DNA of 30,996 nucleotides from JANYCG01 sp031392945 (GTDB lineage: Bacteria > Pseudomonadota > Gammaproteobacteria > Burkholderiales > Burkholderiaceae_C). Every line of letters starts with the position of its first letter. Position 1 is the first letter of the stretch. This document shows positions 14,318 to 22,596 of the stretch, piece after piece. The notes below the pieces were generated by a model. That model ran no database searches. It was given only the letters and a program-made list of their open reading frames with translations, and was not told where the DNA came from. The position numbers and the translations under genes were made by a program. The stretch is taken from NCBI GenBank assembly GCA_031392945.1, contig JANMVT010000291.1:1-30996 (forward strand), read 5' to 3'.

Positions 14318-15522
14318 GGCGCGCCGGCGATCGACGTGTCTTTGAACCAGGCCTCGGCCAGTTGCACCCAATAGGTTGCACCCAGGGGGATCAGGTCGTC
14401 GTTGAAGTCATAACTCGGGTTGTGCAGCATGCAAGGGCCCGCGCCGTGGCCCATCTCGCGGTGCGTGCCGTCGCCATTGGCGATGAAGCAATAGGCGCCT
14501 GGCTTGGCCATCAGCATGTAGGCGAAATCTTCCGCACCCATGGTGGGTTCCTGCGCCAGCACGTTGTCTGGACCGACGATGCCGGCCATCACCGAGCGGC
14601 AAAACTCGGCCTCGGTCGCGGAGTTGATGGTTGGCGGGTAGTTGCGCTCAAACTCGAAGTCGCAGACCGTGCCAAAGGCCGCGCAGGTGTGCAGGGCGAT
14701 CTCGCGCATGCGCTGCTCGATCAGGTCGAGCACCTCGACGCTGAAGGTGCGCACCGTGCCTTGCAGCTCGCAGCTGTCGGGGATGACATTGGTGGCCTCG
14801 CCCGCGTGGATCATGGTGACCGAGATCACGCCCGCGTCGATGGCTTTCATGTTTCGGCTGACGATGGTCTGGAACGCCTGCACCATCTGGCAGGCGATAG
14901 GCACCGGATCGAGACCGAGGTAAGTCAGCGCGGCGTGGCCACCCTTGCCGTGGATGGTGATTTTGAATTCGTTGCTGGAGGCCATCACGGGCCCGGCGCT
15001 CACGGCGAAGCGGCCGACCTGGGTGCCTGGCCAGTTGTGCATTCCAAACACCGCCTGCACCGGGAATTTCTCGAACAGGCCGTCCTTGATCATCTCGCGC
15101 GCGCCGCCGCCGCCCTCTTCCGCCGGCTGGAAAATCAGGTAGACCGTGCCGTCGAAATTGCGGTTCTTGGCGAAGTGCTGCGCCGCCGCCAGCAGCATCG
15201 CGGTGTGGCCGTCGTGCCCGCAGGCGTGCATCTTGCCGGCGTTTTTGCTGGTGTGGGCAAAGCTGTTGAACTCCTGCATGGGCAGCGCGTCCATGTCGGC
15301 GCGCAGGCCGATGGCGCGGCTGCTGCTGCCGCTTTTGAGGATGCCGACCACCCCCGTGGTGCCCATGCCGCGATGGATGGGGATGCCCCATTCGGTGAGT
15401 TTCGCCGCCACCACGTCGGCGGTGCGGACCTCCTGGAAACAAAGCTCGGGGTGGGCGTGGATGTCACGCCGGATCGCGGCGATGCCCGCCGCCTGGGTCA
15501 CGATGGAATCGATGGTTTTCAT
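14314..15522 (-). CDS. M20 family amidohydrolase (hippurate/N-acyl-amino-acid hydrolase type)
   Basis: M20D enzymes release amino acids from N-acyl or aromatic amide conjugates with a metal centre. The 402-residue product has IRRDIHAHPELCFQEVRTAD (residues 24-43), the metal-binding MHACGHDGHTAMLL, the EEGGGGARE loop and FGMHNWPG, then the C-terminal GAEDFAYMLMAKPGAYCFI. These fit the HipO/AbgA-like branch. AGGAG lies 6 nt before the ATG at 15522, a strong start. It is the first gene of a two-gene operon with the DUF2817 gene and diverges from the molybdopterin oxidoreductase. Exact substrate is not readable from sequence. Confidence 0.93.
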   Translation of the reverse strand: MKTIDSIVTQAAGIAAIRRDIHAHPELCFQEVRTADVVAAKLTEWGIPIHRGMGTTGVVGILKSGSSSRAIGLRADMDALPMQEFNSFAHTSKNAGKMHACGHDGHTAMLLAAAQHFAKNRNFDGTVYLIFQPAEEGGGGAREMIKDGLFEKFPVQAVFGMHNWPGTQVGRFAVSAGPVMASSNEFKITIHGKGGHAALTYLGLDPVPIACQMVQAFQTIVSRNMKAIDAGVISVTMIHAGEATNVIPDSCELQGTVRTFSVEVLDLIEQRMREIALHTCAAFGTVCDFEFERNYPPTINSATEAEFCRSVMAGIVGPDNVLAQEPTMGAEDFAYMLMAKPGAYCFIANGDGTHREMGHGAGPCMLHNPSYDFNDDLIPLGATYWVQLAEAWFKDTSIAGAP

Positions 15523-15669
15523 AATTGCTCCTAGGCCCACAGTCTAGTACGGCTGGGAGTTTGTTGTCTTTGGGGGAATCCCGGAAGGGTGATGGGCCTG
15601 AATCAGCAAAGGGACGCGGGCCGAAATGAAGTCGGATTACCATTGACGCCTTGTGAACACCTGCATGGC

Positions 15670-17793
15670 ATGATTCTGGACCCGCCCGCTTTGCCGATTG
15701 GCCAGACCGGTCGAGTCGTGGGCGCCTGCCCGCATGACTGCCCGGACACCTGCTCCCTGGTGACCACGGTCGAGAATGGCGTGGCCGTCCAGGTCCAGGG
15801 CAACCCGCACCATCCGCAAACCGCTGGCGTGTTGTGCGCCAAGGTGTCGCGCTACACCGAGCGGACTTACCACCCTGATCGCATTCTTCATCCACTCCGA
15901 CGCAGCGGCCCCAAAGGTTCGGGCCAGTTTGAGCGGGTGAGCTGGGACGCGGCCCTGGACGCCATTGCCGCCAGACTGCAAGCGATCCGCTCCCAGGGCA
16001 CGGACGCGGGGCTGGCGGCCCAGGCGATCCAGCCCTACAGCTACGCCGGCACCATGGGCCTGGTGCAGGGCGAAAGCATGGCGGCGCGGTTCTTCAACAA
16101 GCTCGGGGCGGCCGAGCTTGACCGCACGATTTGCTCGTCCGCCGGCGCCGAGGGGCTGGCCCACACCCTGGGCGGCAAAGTCGGCATGCGCGTGGAGTTC
16201 TTCGCCGAATCCAGATTGATCTTGATCTGGGGCAGCAATTCCATCGCCAGCAATTTGCATTTTTGGCGTTATGCCCAGATGGCCAAGCGCCGGGGCGCGA
16301 AACTGGTTTGCATCGACCCCCGGCGCAGCGAGACCGCCGAAAAATGCCATGAACACATCGCCCTTTTGCCGGGCACGGACGCAGCGCTGGCGTTTGGCCT
16401 GATGCATGAGTTGATCACCCACGACTGGCTGGACCACGACTACCTTGAAAAATACACCCTGGGCTGGGATTTGCTGCGCGAACGGGCTTTGGGCTGGCCT
16501 CCTGAACGCGCGGCCACAGTGTGCGGCATCGGCGCGGATCAAATCAAATCCCTGGCGCAAGACTACGGGCAGTGTTTCACCCGGCAAGAACCCGCCGCGA
16601 TCCGTATGAACTACGGCTTGCAGCGTGTGCGCGGGGGCGGCAATGCGGTGCGCGCCATCGCCTGCCTGCCAGCGCTGACCGGCGCGTGGCGGCACCGCGC
16701 CGGCGGGGTTTTGCTGTCAACTTCGGGCGCTTTTCCTGTGGACAAGGCAGCTTTGCAGCACCCCGACCTGGCTGGCCCAAAGACGCGGCGCAGCATCAAC
16801 ATGTCCACCATTGGCGACGATCTACTGCGCCCGGCTTCAGCCGGATTCGGCCCGGCCATCCAGGCCTTGATCGTCTACAACAGCAACCCGGTCGCGGTGG
16901 CGCCCGAATCCGCCAAGGTGGTGGCCGGGTTCGCCCGCGAAGACTTGTTCACCGTGGTGCTGGAGCATTTCCAGACCGACACCGCCGATTACGCTGACTA
17001 CATCCTCCCCGCCACCACCCAGTTGGAGCACTGGGATGTGCATTTGAGTTACGGCCACACCGACGTGCTGCTGAACCGCCCGGCGATTTCGCCCTTGGGC
17101 GAGGCCAAACCCAACACGCAGATTTTCCGAGACTTGGCACGGCGCATGGCTTTTGACGAACCGTGTTTCGCCGATGACGACCTAGCGATTTGCCGCCAGG
17201 CCTATGGCGACGCCGTGGATTTCGACGCCTTGCTGCAAAACGGCTTTTCCCCGCTCCAATTGCCACCGGCGCCGTTTGCCCAGGGCGGCTTTCCCACACT
17301 GTCGGGCAAATGCGAGTTTTTCAGCGCCCGCCTGGCGGCGCAGGGCCTGGACGGCTTGCCCGACCACATCGAAAACTACGAGGCCTTTGGCGCCTCAACC
17401 GAATACCCGTTAGCGATGATCTCGCCGCCAGCGCGCAACTTCCTGAATTCCAGTTTTGTCAACGTGACAAGCCTGCGTGACATCGAAGGCGAGCCGCTGC
17501 TGGAGATGCATGGGTCCGATGCCGGAGCGCGCGGCATCAGGTCTGGCGACGTGGTGCGGGTGTTCAACCCGCGCGGCGACTACCGCTGCAAGGCCCAGGT
17601 GTCGCCGCGCGCGCGCCCCGGCGTAGTCAACGGCCTGGGCATCTGGTGGCGCAAGCTGGGGCTTGACGGCCACAATGTGAACCAGTTGACCAGCCAGAAT
17701 CTGACCGACCTGGGCCGCGGGCCCACGTTTTATGATTGCCTGGTTCAGGTGGAACGGGCGGACCCGATGCACAGCGCTCCTAAAATCGGCTGA
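15670..17793 (+). CDS. Molybdopterin-dependent oxidoreductase with N-terminal [4Fe-4S] site
   Basis: This is a member of the prokaryotic molybdopterin oxidoreductase (MopB) superfamily, cytoplasmic since no Tat signal is seen. Numbering from M at 15670, cysteines C20, C24, C28 and C56 form the iron-sulfur site (ACPHDCPDTC then GVLCAK). Next come TICSSAGAEG near the active site, WGSNSIASNLHFW and CIDPRRSETAEKCHEHIALLP for cofactor binding, and a C-terminal molydop-binding domain (HGSDAGARGIRSGDVVRVFN to GHNVNQLT). Length 707 is normal. The frame stays open to GTG 15589/ATG 15592, where GGAAGG sits very close, so the start is uncertain; 15670 matches the family N-terminus best. Substrate unknown. 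A two-component system follows 19 bp downstream. Confidence 0.88.
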   Translation: MILDPPALPIGQTGRVVGACPHDCPDTCSLVTTVENGVAVQVQGNPHHPQTAGVLCAKVSRYTERTYHPDRILHPLRRSGPKGSGQFERVSWDAALDAIAARLQAIRSQGTDAGLAAQAIQPYSYAGTMGLVQGESMAARFFNKLGAAELDRTICSSAGAEGLAHTLGGKVGMRVEFFAESRLILIWGSNSIASNLHFWRYAQMAKRRGAKLVCIDPRRSETAEKCHEHIALLPGTDAALAFGLMHELITHDWLDHDYLEKYTLGWDLLRERALGWPPERAATVCGIGADQIKSLAQDYGQCFTRQEPAAIRMNYGLQRVRGGGNAVRAIACLPALTGAWRHRAGGVLLSTSGAFPVDKAALQHPDLAGPKTRRSINMSTIGDDLLRPASAGFGPAIQALIVYNSNPVAVAPESAKVVAGFAREDLFTVVLEHFQTDTADYADYILPATTQLEHWDVHLSYGHTDVLLNRPAISPLGEAKPNTQIFRDLARRMAFDEPCFADDDLAICRQAYGDAVDFDALLQNGFSPLQLPPAPFAQGGFPTLSGKCEFFSARLAAQGLDGLPDHIENYEAFGASTEYPLAMISPPARNFLNSSFVNVTSLRDIEGEPLLEMHGSDAGARGIRSGDVVRVFNPRGDYRCKAQVSPRARPGVVNGLGIWWRKLGLDGHNVNQLTSQNLTDLGRGPTFYDCLVQVERADPMHSAPKIG

Positions 17794-17812
17794 ACCGCAT
17801 AAACCGCCGTCC

Positions 17813-18949
17813 ATGCCGCCGCCCATGCCAACACCACCGCCGCAACAGCCCATCCACATCCTGCACCTGGAGGATTCCGCCATAGACCACAGCCTGGTGC
17901 TGCGCAGCCTGCACCAATCCGGCTTGACGGCGCAGCTGCAGCGGGTGGACAACCTGGCGGCATTTGAGCAAGCCGTCCAGACGGCTGAATTCGACCTGAT
18001 CCTGGCTGACTACCGCCTGGGCGGCTTCACCGCCATTGACGCCTGGAACTGCCTGGAGCGCCAGCCCAGGCGCCCGCCGTTTGTGCTGCTCTCCGGCGCC
18101 ATCGGCGAGGCGGCGGCGGTCGAGGCCATCAAGCTGGGCATGAGCGACTACCTGCTCAAGGACAACCTGGGCAAGTTGGCGCACGTGGTCACGCGCGCCA
18201 TCGAGCTGGCGCAAACCCGCCGGGCCAAAGAGAACGCGGACGCCGAACTGGCCGCGTCCGAGCGCCGGCTGGCCGACTTCGCCCTGCATTTGCAAAACAC
18301 CATCGAGCAGGAGCGCGCGGCCATCGCCCGGGAGATTCACGACGACATTGGCGGCTCGCTGGCAGCCATCAAGTTCGATCTGGCCTGGATGGGGCGCCAC
18401 TGCGCCGACCAGGCGACGCTGGCCCACGTCAACACGGCCGGCGACATGCTGCAACACGCCATCGGCGCCAGCCAGCGCATCATGATGGATTTGCGCCCGG
18501 CCATCCTGGACCAGGGCCTGGGCGCCGCGCTGGACTGGCTCTGCAGCGGCTTCGAGAAACGCACCGGCATCAAAACCAGCTTGCGCGCCGCGCCCTCGCA
18601 AATCGACTTGCCCAAAGATGTCCAGCTGACGGCCTACCGGACCGCGCAGGAAGCGCTGACCAACATAGCAAAACATGCCCAGTGCAGCCAGGTCAAAATC
18701 GAATTGTCGGACGCCGAAGCCGTGTTGACGCTGGAGATCACGGACAACGGCGGCGGCATCGCGCCCGACGCACTGGCCAAGCCCAAATCCTATGGCCTGC
18801 GTGGTTTGCGTGAACGCGCCAAAACCGTGGGCGGCTGGCTGGATGTAAGCACTGGCGCGGGCGGCGGAACCGCCATCATCCTCTCGATCCCGCTGGCGGG
18901 CGGGCGCTCTGCCTCTGCCTCTGTCGAAGCTCACGAAGGTTTTCAATGA
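17813..18949 (+). CDS. Soluble REC-histidine kinase (NarL-type HisKA_3)
   Basis: This is a cytoplasmic hybrid sensor with no membrane segment. From M at 17813, after a Pro-rich start, a receiver domain spans about 14-130 with LHLED (acidic pocket), D66 in LILADYRLGG and K116 in YLLKD. A short coiled-coil leads to the HisKA_3 phosphoacceptor box REIHDDIGGSLAAIKFDL (H176), then the ATPase domain with the N-box AYRTAQEALTNIAKHAQ, DNGGGI and GLRGLRERA. Its 3' end overlaps the response regulator by 4 bp. The receiver being N-terminal suggests it receives phosphate from another kinase and modulates H176. Co-orientation with the oxidoreductase suggests shared transcription, though function may be separate. 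Confidence 0.92.
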   Translation: MPPPMPTPPPQQPIHILHLEDSAIDHSLVLRSLHQSGLTAQLQRVDNLAAFEQAVQTAEFDLILADYRLGGFTAIDAWNCLERQPRRPPFVLLSGAIGEAAAVEAIKLGMSDYLLKDNLGKLAHVVTRAIELAQTRRAKENADAELAASERRLADFALHLQNTIEQERAAIAREIHDDIGGSLAAIKFDLAWMGRHCADQATLAHVNTAGDMLQHAIGASQRIMMDLRPAILDQGLGAALDWLCSGFEKRTGIKTSLRAAPSQIDLPKDVQLTAYRTAQEALTNIAKHAQCSQVKIELSDAEAVLTLEITDNGGGIAPDALAKPKSYGLRGLRERAKTVGGWLDVSTGAGGGTAIILSIPLAGGRSASASVEAHEGFQ

Positions 18950-19575
18950 TCCGTGTCATTCTCTGTGACGACCACGCCGTGGTGCGCCGCGGCATCCGCG
19001 ACACCCTGTCCGAAGCCGTCGATATCAAGGTGGTGGCCGAGGCGGGCAGCTATTCAGAGGTGCGCGAGGCGCTGCGCGCCCACCCTTGCGACGTGCTGGT
19101 TCTGGACCTGAATTTGCCGGGCCGCGGCGGCCTGGAGGTGCTGGCCAGCCTGCGCGAAACCGATTCCCCGGTCAGGGCGCTGGTAGTCTCCATGTACCCG
19201 GAAGACCAGTACGCCATCCGCTGCCTGCGCGCCGGCGCCAAAGGGTATTTGAACAAGGCGGGCGACCCGGCCGAGCTGGTCACGGCGGTGCGCGCCGTGA
19301 TGCAAGGGCGCAAGTACGTCACGCCTGAAGTCGCGCAAATGCTGGTTGAAAACCTCTCCAGCCCGTCCCAGGAATCCCTGCACGCTGCCCTGTCCGAGCG
19401 CGAGTTGCAGACTTTGACCAAAATAGCCTCGGGCAAACGCCTGTCCGACATCGCCGAGGATCTCGTGTTGAGCCCAAAAACCGTCAGCGTCTACCGCGCC
19501 CGCGTGCTGGAGAAATTGAAGCTGACCAACAATGCGGAGTTGACGGTGTACGCGATCCGCAACGAGCTGGTGTAG
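18946..19575 (+). CDS. NarL/FixJ family response regulator
   Basis: This is a DNA-binding response regulator, presumably the partner of the kinase it overlaps by ATGA. The 209-residue product has a receiver with CDDH (D8, D9), phosphoacceptor D54 in LVLDLNLPGRGG, the switch region VVSMYPE and a GYLNKAGD lysine. The LuxR-type helix-turn-helix follows: LSERELQTLTKIASGKRLSD and LSPKTVSVYRARVLEKL. All key residues are present. Its targets cannot be read from the sequence; the neighbours on either side are an oxidoreductase and a flagellar block. It is convergent with fliN, the stops being 8 bp apart. Confidence 0.94.
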   Translation: MIRVILCDDHAVVRRGIRDTLSEAVDIKVVAEAGSYSEVREALRAHPCDVLVLDLNLPGRGGLEVLASLRETDSPVRALVVSMYPEDQYAIRCLRAGAKGYLNKAGDPAELVTAVRAVMQGRKYVTPEVAQMLVENLSSPSQESLHAALSERELQTLTKIASGKRLSDIAEDLVLSPKTVSVYRARVLEKLKLTNNAELTVYAIRNELV

Positions 19576-19579
19576 CTGC

Positions 19580-19601
19580 CGGCTCAGCCCTTATTGAGCC
19601 G
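19580..19601. terminator. Hairpin at the convergent response regulator/fliN ends
   Basis: CGGCTCA (19580-19586) pairs perfectly with TGAGCCG (19595-19601) around an 8-nt loop. It overlaps the fliN stop codon and lies 5 bp after the response regulator stop. There is no T-tract on either side, so it could stall polymerase from both directions but is not a classic intrinsic terminator. Confidence 0.4.
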
Positions 19602-19877
19602 TTGCAGCCGCTCTGCCGGCGAAACGATGTCGGTCAGGCGGATGCCAAACTTGTCGTTCACCACCACCACCTCGCCCTGGGCGATCAAATGGCCGTTGAC
19701 CAGCACGTCCACCAGCTCGCCGGCCGGCGTGTTCAATTCGACGATGGAGCCGGGCCCGAGCTGCAAAATATGCTTGATGGGCATTTTGGCCCGGCCCAGT
19801 TCCACCGACAGTTGAACCGGAATGTCCAGCACCCGCGCCAGGTCGATGCCGGGGTTGTTGGGTGCCACCTCAGTCAT
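19584..19877 (-). CDS. fliN: Flagellar motor switch protein FliN
   Basis: FliN is a C-ring component that, with FliM, sets rotation direction and docks the export apparatus. The 97-residue protein is a single SpoA-type domain: VLDIPVQLSVELGRAKMPIK, LQLGPGSIVELNTPAGELVD, and VLVNGHLIAQGEVVVVNDKF with GIRLTDIVSP. It lacks the long N-terminal extension of enteric FliN, which is common. The ATG at 19877 overlaps the fliM stop (ATGA), so the two are translationally coupled; the frame open to 19940 runs into fliM. It is last in the fliT-fliG-like-fliM-fliN series. Confidence 0.95.
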   Translation of the reverse strand: MTEVAPNNPGIDLARVLDIPVQLSVELGRAKMPIKHILQLGPGSIVELNTPAGELVDVLVNGHLIAQGEVVVVNDKFGIRLTDIVSPAERLQRLNKG

Positions 19878-20857
19878 GGGCCGCCCAGGCTTTTGACGAC
19901 GCGAATCGCGTATTTGGCGTTGCGGGTGCCGTAAAGGCATTCGAACAGGGGAACACCGTCCACCGTCGCGTCAACCCGGCGTTCGCCGTCCAGGCCGATG
20001 AAATCGCCGACTTTCATGGCCAGCAATTGCGCCACGGTGGCGTCAAGCGGCGCGAATCTGGCATCCAGCGTCACTTCCAGCGCTGGAACCGCACGGCGCA
20101 GGGACGCCGACCAGCGTTGATCGCCTTCCAGGTCATCCCCTTGCAGGCCCGGACGCAGCAACTCGCGCACGGGCTCCAGGCTGGCGTGCGTCAGGCATAT
20201 ATGGAGGGCACCGGCGAGCTCGCCGATTTCAATCTGGAAAGAGCTTGTGAGCACCCGCTCGCCCGCGCCCGTGATATTGGCGAATTGCGCTTGCGATTCT
20301 GTGCGTTGAAGATCCAGACTCAGCGGCAAAACGCCGCGCCATGCCAGCCTGCAACTGTCGGCGATCAATGCAACCAGGTCTTGCATGACGCGCTGCTCCA
20401 TCGCCGAGAAATCACGCCCCAGCCAACGCGGCTGCAAGCTGCCGCTGCCGCCGAACAGGGCATCGACAATGGCGAAAACCAGAGCCTGTTCGCACACCAC
20501 CAGGGCCTGGCCGCGCAACGGTCGAATCGACAGGATGCTGCAATGCGCGGGGGATGCCAGTTGCGCCACAAAGGCGCTGTATTTTTGCACTTTCAGTTCG
20601 CCTGGAAGAATTTCAGGCTGGCGTCCGGTCAGTTTGGCCAGGCCTTCAACCAGGTGTTTTCTGAAGCGCTCGTTAACCAGCTCCAGCGTCGGCAAGCTGC
20701 CGCGTGTGATGTGCTCCAGGCCGGCCACATCCAAAGGCTGCGCCTCGCTGCGGGCCGGGCGGTTTTCGCCCGACGCCTGGCCGAAACCGTTCTCGCCGCT
20801 GGCGCCCGCCAACAGGGCGTCGATTTCTTGTTGGCTCAGTTGGCCGCGCGTGGTCAT
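19874..20857 (-). CDS. fliM: Flagellar motor switch protein FliM
   Basis: FliM is the CheY-P-binding C-ring subunit. The 327-residue product starts MTTRGQLSQQEIDALLAG, where the LSQxEIDALL peptide is the CheY docking site. The CheC-like middle domain follows (LELVNERFRKHLVEGLAKLT, ASPAHCSILSIRPLRG, and IVDALFGGSG, which faces FliG). The C-terminal SpoA domain (VGDFIGLDGERRVDATVDGV to the end) pairs with FliN. Length is normal. It overlaps both neighbours by ATGA: the fliG-like stop upstream and the fliN start downstream. All parts needed for a working FliM seem present. Confidence 0.95.
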   Translation of the reverse strand: MTTRGQLSQQEIDALLAGASGENGFGQASGENRPARSEAQPLDVAGLEHITRGSLPTLELVNERFRKHLVEGLAKLTGRQPEILPGELKVQKYSAFVAQLASPAHCSILSIRPLRGQALVVCEQALVFAIVDALFGGSGSLQPRWLGRDFSAMEQRVMQDLVALIADSCRLAWRGVLPLSLDLQRTESQAQFANITGAGERVLTSSFQIEIGELAGALHICLTHASLEPVRELLRPGLQGDDLEGDQRWSASLRRAVPALEVTLDARFAPLDATVAQLLAMKVGDFIGLDGERRVDATVDGVPLFECLYGTRNAKYAIRVVKSLGGP

Positions 20858-21648
20858 GGCCTCGCGCCCGGTAGATTCAGGCTGCGGCTGATCTTTTGCG
20901 CCAGCGCCATGTCCTGCTGGCGCATCGCGTCCATCAGCGTTCCCTTGATGCCGGCAGTTGTGCGGCCGATCAGTTCAATCGCCACCGGCAGGCCACCGTT
21001 CGACCCCGCAGCGGCCAGCGCGCCCTGATCGAGCGCCGCGCCCATTGCTTCGTCCAGAACCCGCAAGGCCATAGGGTGGACGTTTTGCAGCGTCGCGACG
21101 CGCAGCATGACGTCGGCCTGCAGGCGCAGCGGAAGATGGTTCAGCGCCGCCGCGCCCAGGGGGCGCTCCAGCTGGACCAGGAGGGCGGCGACAACCTGCG
21201 GATGTTCGGCCTGGCACAACTGGGCGATGGCGGCCGCGCCCTGCCGTTTGAGGCGCTCCAGGCCCGATCCGGATGCGGGCGCCTGCGCATTCAACGGCGC
21301 TCGCGCTGGCGCGGTTGTGGACGCCGGCACGGTTGTGGGCGCCGCCATGGAGGTCACTATCGGCGCAGCGCCGGACAGGGCGAATTCTTCGGCAAAGGCC
21401 TGGCTCAATATTTGGCGCACGTAGCGGCCCGCGTCCTGCACCAATTGGCTGTGCGACGCGGCCACAGGCGTGTATTTGACTGGGATTTCATCGAACTTCG
21501 CAGGCGCCTGGGCTTCGTTCTTGGCCATGGCCTCCTGCAGGCGGCCAGCCAGGCCGGGCGACAGGGTCGCGAACACCGCAGACGCCTCATCCTCGGCCAA
21601 ATGGCGCATCAGGACGGCGGCGTTATGAAGGCTTTGTTCGGGCGACAT
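20854..21648 (-). CDS. FliG-like motor switch protein lacking the torque-generating C-terminal domain
   Basis: FliG links the MS-ring to FliM and carries the charged torque helix that meets the stator. This 264-residue protein has a FliG N-domain (AAVLMRHLAEDEASAVFATL, about 10-90), an Ala/Pro/Thr-rich linker (about 94-128), a middle domain with the FliM-binding AEHPQVVAALL (EHPQ at 148-151), and the first armadillo part of the C-domain (GGLPVAIELIGRTTAGIK to QKISRSLNL). It stops there, so the last 75-80 residues of a normal FliG of about 330, holding the torque helix, are absent. The stop overlaps the fliM start by ATGA, so the short form looks built in, not a recent break. AGGAG precedes the ATG at 21648. 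No symbol is given because it may not act as the main FliG. Confidence 0.8.
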   Translation of the reverse strand: MSPEQSLHNAAVLMRHLAEDEASAVFATLSPGLAGRLQEAMAKNEAQAPAKFDEIPVKYTPVAASHSQLVQDAGRYVRQILSQAFAEEFALSGAAPIVTSMAAPTTVPASTTAPARAPLNAQAPASGSGLERLKRQGAAAIAQLCQAEHPQVVAALLVQLERPLGAAALNHLPLRLQADVMLRVATLQNVHPMALRVLDEAMGAALDQGALAAAGSNGGLPVAIELIGRTTAGIKGTLMDAMRQQDMALAQKISRSLNLPGARP

Positions 21649-21663
21649 GGCGTCTCCTGGCGG

Positions 21664-21951
21664 TCAGGCCGCCTGGCGCTCGCCGTGCAGGCGGCGCTCC
21701 AGCCGGGCCAGCTTGGGTTCGGCCAGGCGGCGCACCTGGGCGTCGGTCGTCAAAATGCGCTTCATGATGCTTGTTTTCTCGATGCGATGCTCGGGGCTGA
21801 GCGATTCGCTCTGCAGGCGGGCGCGCAACTGCGCGATCAACACGCCGCAGTCGGCCTCGCAACCGGCCACCTGGTTCCATTGCGCGGCCATGGCTGCGAC
21901 CAGCATCTGGCGGCTGCTTTTTTCTATCGCTCTGTAGTGGTCTATCAGCAT
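21664..21951 (-). CDS. fliT: Flagellar protein FliT-like chaperone
   Basis: FliT is a small helical export chaperone for the filament cap FliD, and in enterics also an anti-FlhD4C2 factor. The 95-residue product is all-helical in character: MLIDHYRAIEKSSRQMLVAA, a central CEADCGVLIAQLRARLQS, HRIEKTSIMKRILTTDAQVR and RLAEPKLARLERRL, matching the betaproteobacterial FliT pattern. The ATG at 21951 is the family-like start, but no ribosome-binding site is visible and a GTG three codons upstream is also possible. It is 15 bp from the fliG-like gene and divergent from flhD, so a product that can inhibit FlhDC in enterics is encoded beside flhDC. Confidence 0.75.
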   Translation of the reverse strand: MLIDHYRAIEKSSRQMLVAAMAAQWNQVAGCEADCGVLIAQLRARLQSESLSPEHRIEKTSIMKRILTTDAQVRRLAEPKLARLERRLHGERQAA

Positions 21952-22255
21952 CTTGGACACATCAATCTGGCCAGTTTTGTCAATCCCGCAAGGATAACGA
22001 CTCCCTTGCGGCCGGAACACCCTAGCTGCGCCGGAAACACCGTTCATTTTCAGATGTAACTTTCCGCGCCCGCAGCCCGGCGCGATTTGCAAGGGCGCAA
22101 TTCTGCTGTAGGAGTTTGCCTTACACGCCGGCCCGCCCGCCCTGACACCCGGTGCAGCGCCTTTCTGATTCTTCTTTCGGTCGCACGCTTCAAAATCAAG
22201 CCATCAACAAAAAGCCATGAACCCAGACCGTCAAGGCGCACCAGAGACAAGCACC
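21952..22255. promoter_or_regulatory. fliT/flhD divergent intergenic region with perfect inverted repeat
   Basis: This 304-bp gap holds no credible gene. Its clearest structure is CCGCAAGG (21986-21993) and CCTTGCGG (22004-22011), a perfect 8-bp inverted repeat around 10 nt, about 35-60 bp upstream of fliT and 245 bp upstream of flhD. It may be an operator or a leader hairpin. I could not recognise sigma-28 or sigma-54 promoter elements for fliT, nor a clear sigma-70 pair for flhD. Confidence 0.4.
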
Positions 22256-22588
22256 ATGAACTCCCAACAGCTATTGGCGGAAATCCGCGACGCCAACCTC
22301 ACTTACCTGATGCTGGCGCAAAGCCTGATCCGCACGGACCGGTGCGAGGCGCTGTTCCGTCTGGGCCTGTCGGAAGACGCCGCCGATTTGATCGCCACGC
22401 TGTCAAGCGCCCAGGTACTGAAAATCGCATCAAGCAATATGCTGCTGTGCCGCTTCCGGGTCGATGACGACTTGGTCTGGAACCTGCTGACCAACCACGG
22501 CGCGGGCCCGGCGGCCAACGAACCGGCATCCAAGTTGCACGCCAGCATCTTGATGGCAGGCAAGTTCGCTGAAACCATGTCTTCTTGA
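22256..22588 (+). CDS. flhD: Flagellar transcriptional regulator FlhD
   Basis: FlhD joins FlhC in the FlhD4C2 master activator of flagellar genes. The 110-residue product matches the family along its length: LLAEIRDANLTYLMLAQSLI, EALFRLGLSEDAADLIATL, QVLKIASSNMLLCRFRVDDD and a C-terminal HASILMAGK. Length is normal for betaproteobacterial FlhD. I chose the ATG at 22256 because it gives the family N-terminus; the in-frame ATG at 22217 adds 13 unmatched residues. Only a weak AGAGA precedes it. The flhC start follows 8 bp after its stop, so the two form one transcript. Confidence 0.95.
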   Translation: MNSQQLLAEIRDANLTYLMLAQSLIRTDRCEALFRLGLSEDAADLIATLSSAQVLKIASSNMLLCRFRVDDDLVWNLLTNHGAGPAANEPASKLHASILMAGKFAETMSS

Positions 22589-22596
22589 GCTGCGCC

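Noticed and set aside
14362..15534. A 390-codon plus-strand frame opposite the M20 hydrolase
   Set aside because: It mirrors the M20 gene exactly and has low-complexity Ala/Gly/Val/His composition, as expected of a shadow.
17780..18946. A 388-codon minus-strand frame opposite the histidine kinase
   Set aside because: It is antisense to a gene with complete kinase and receiver motifs and shows no recognisable domain.
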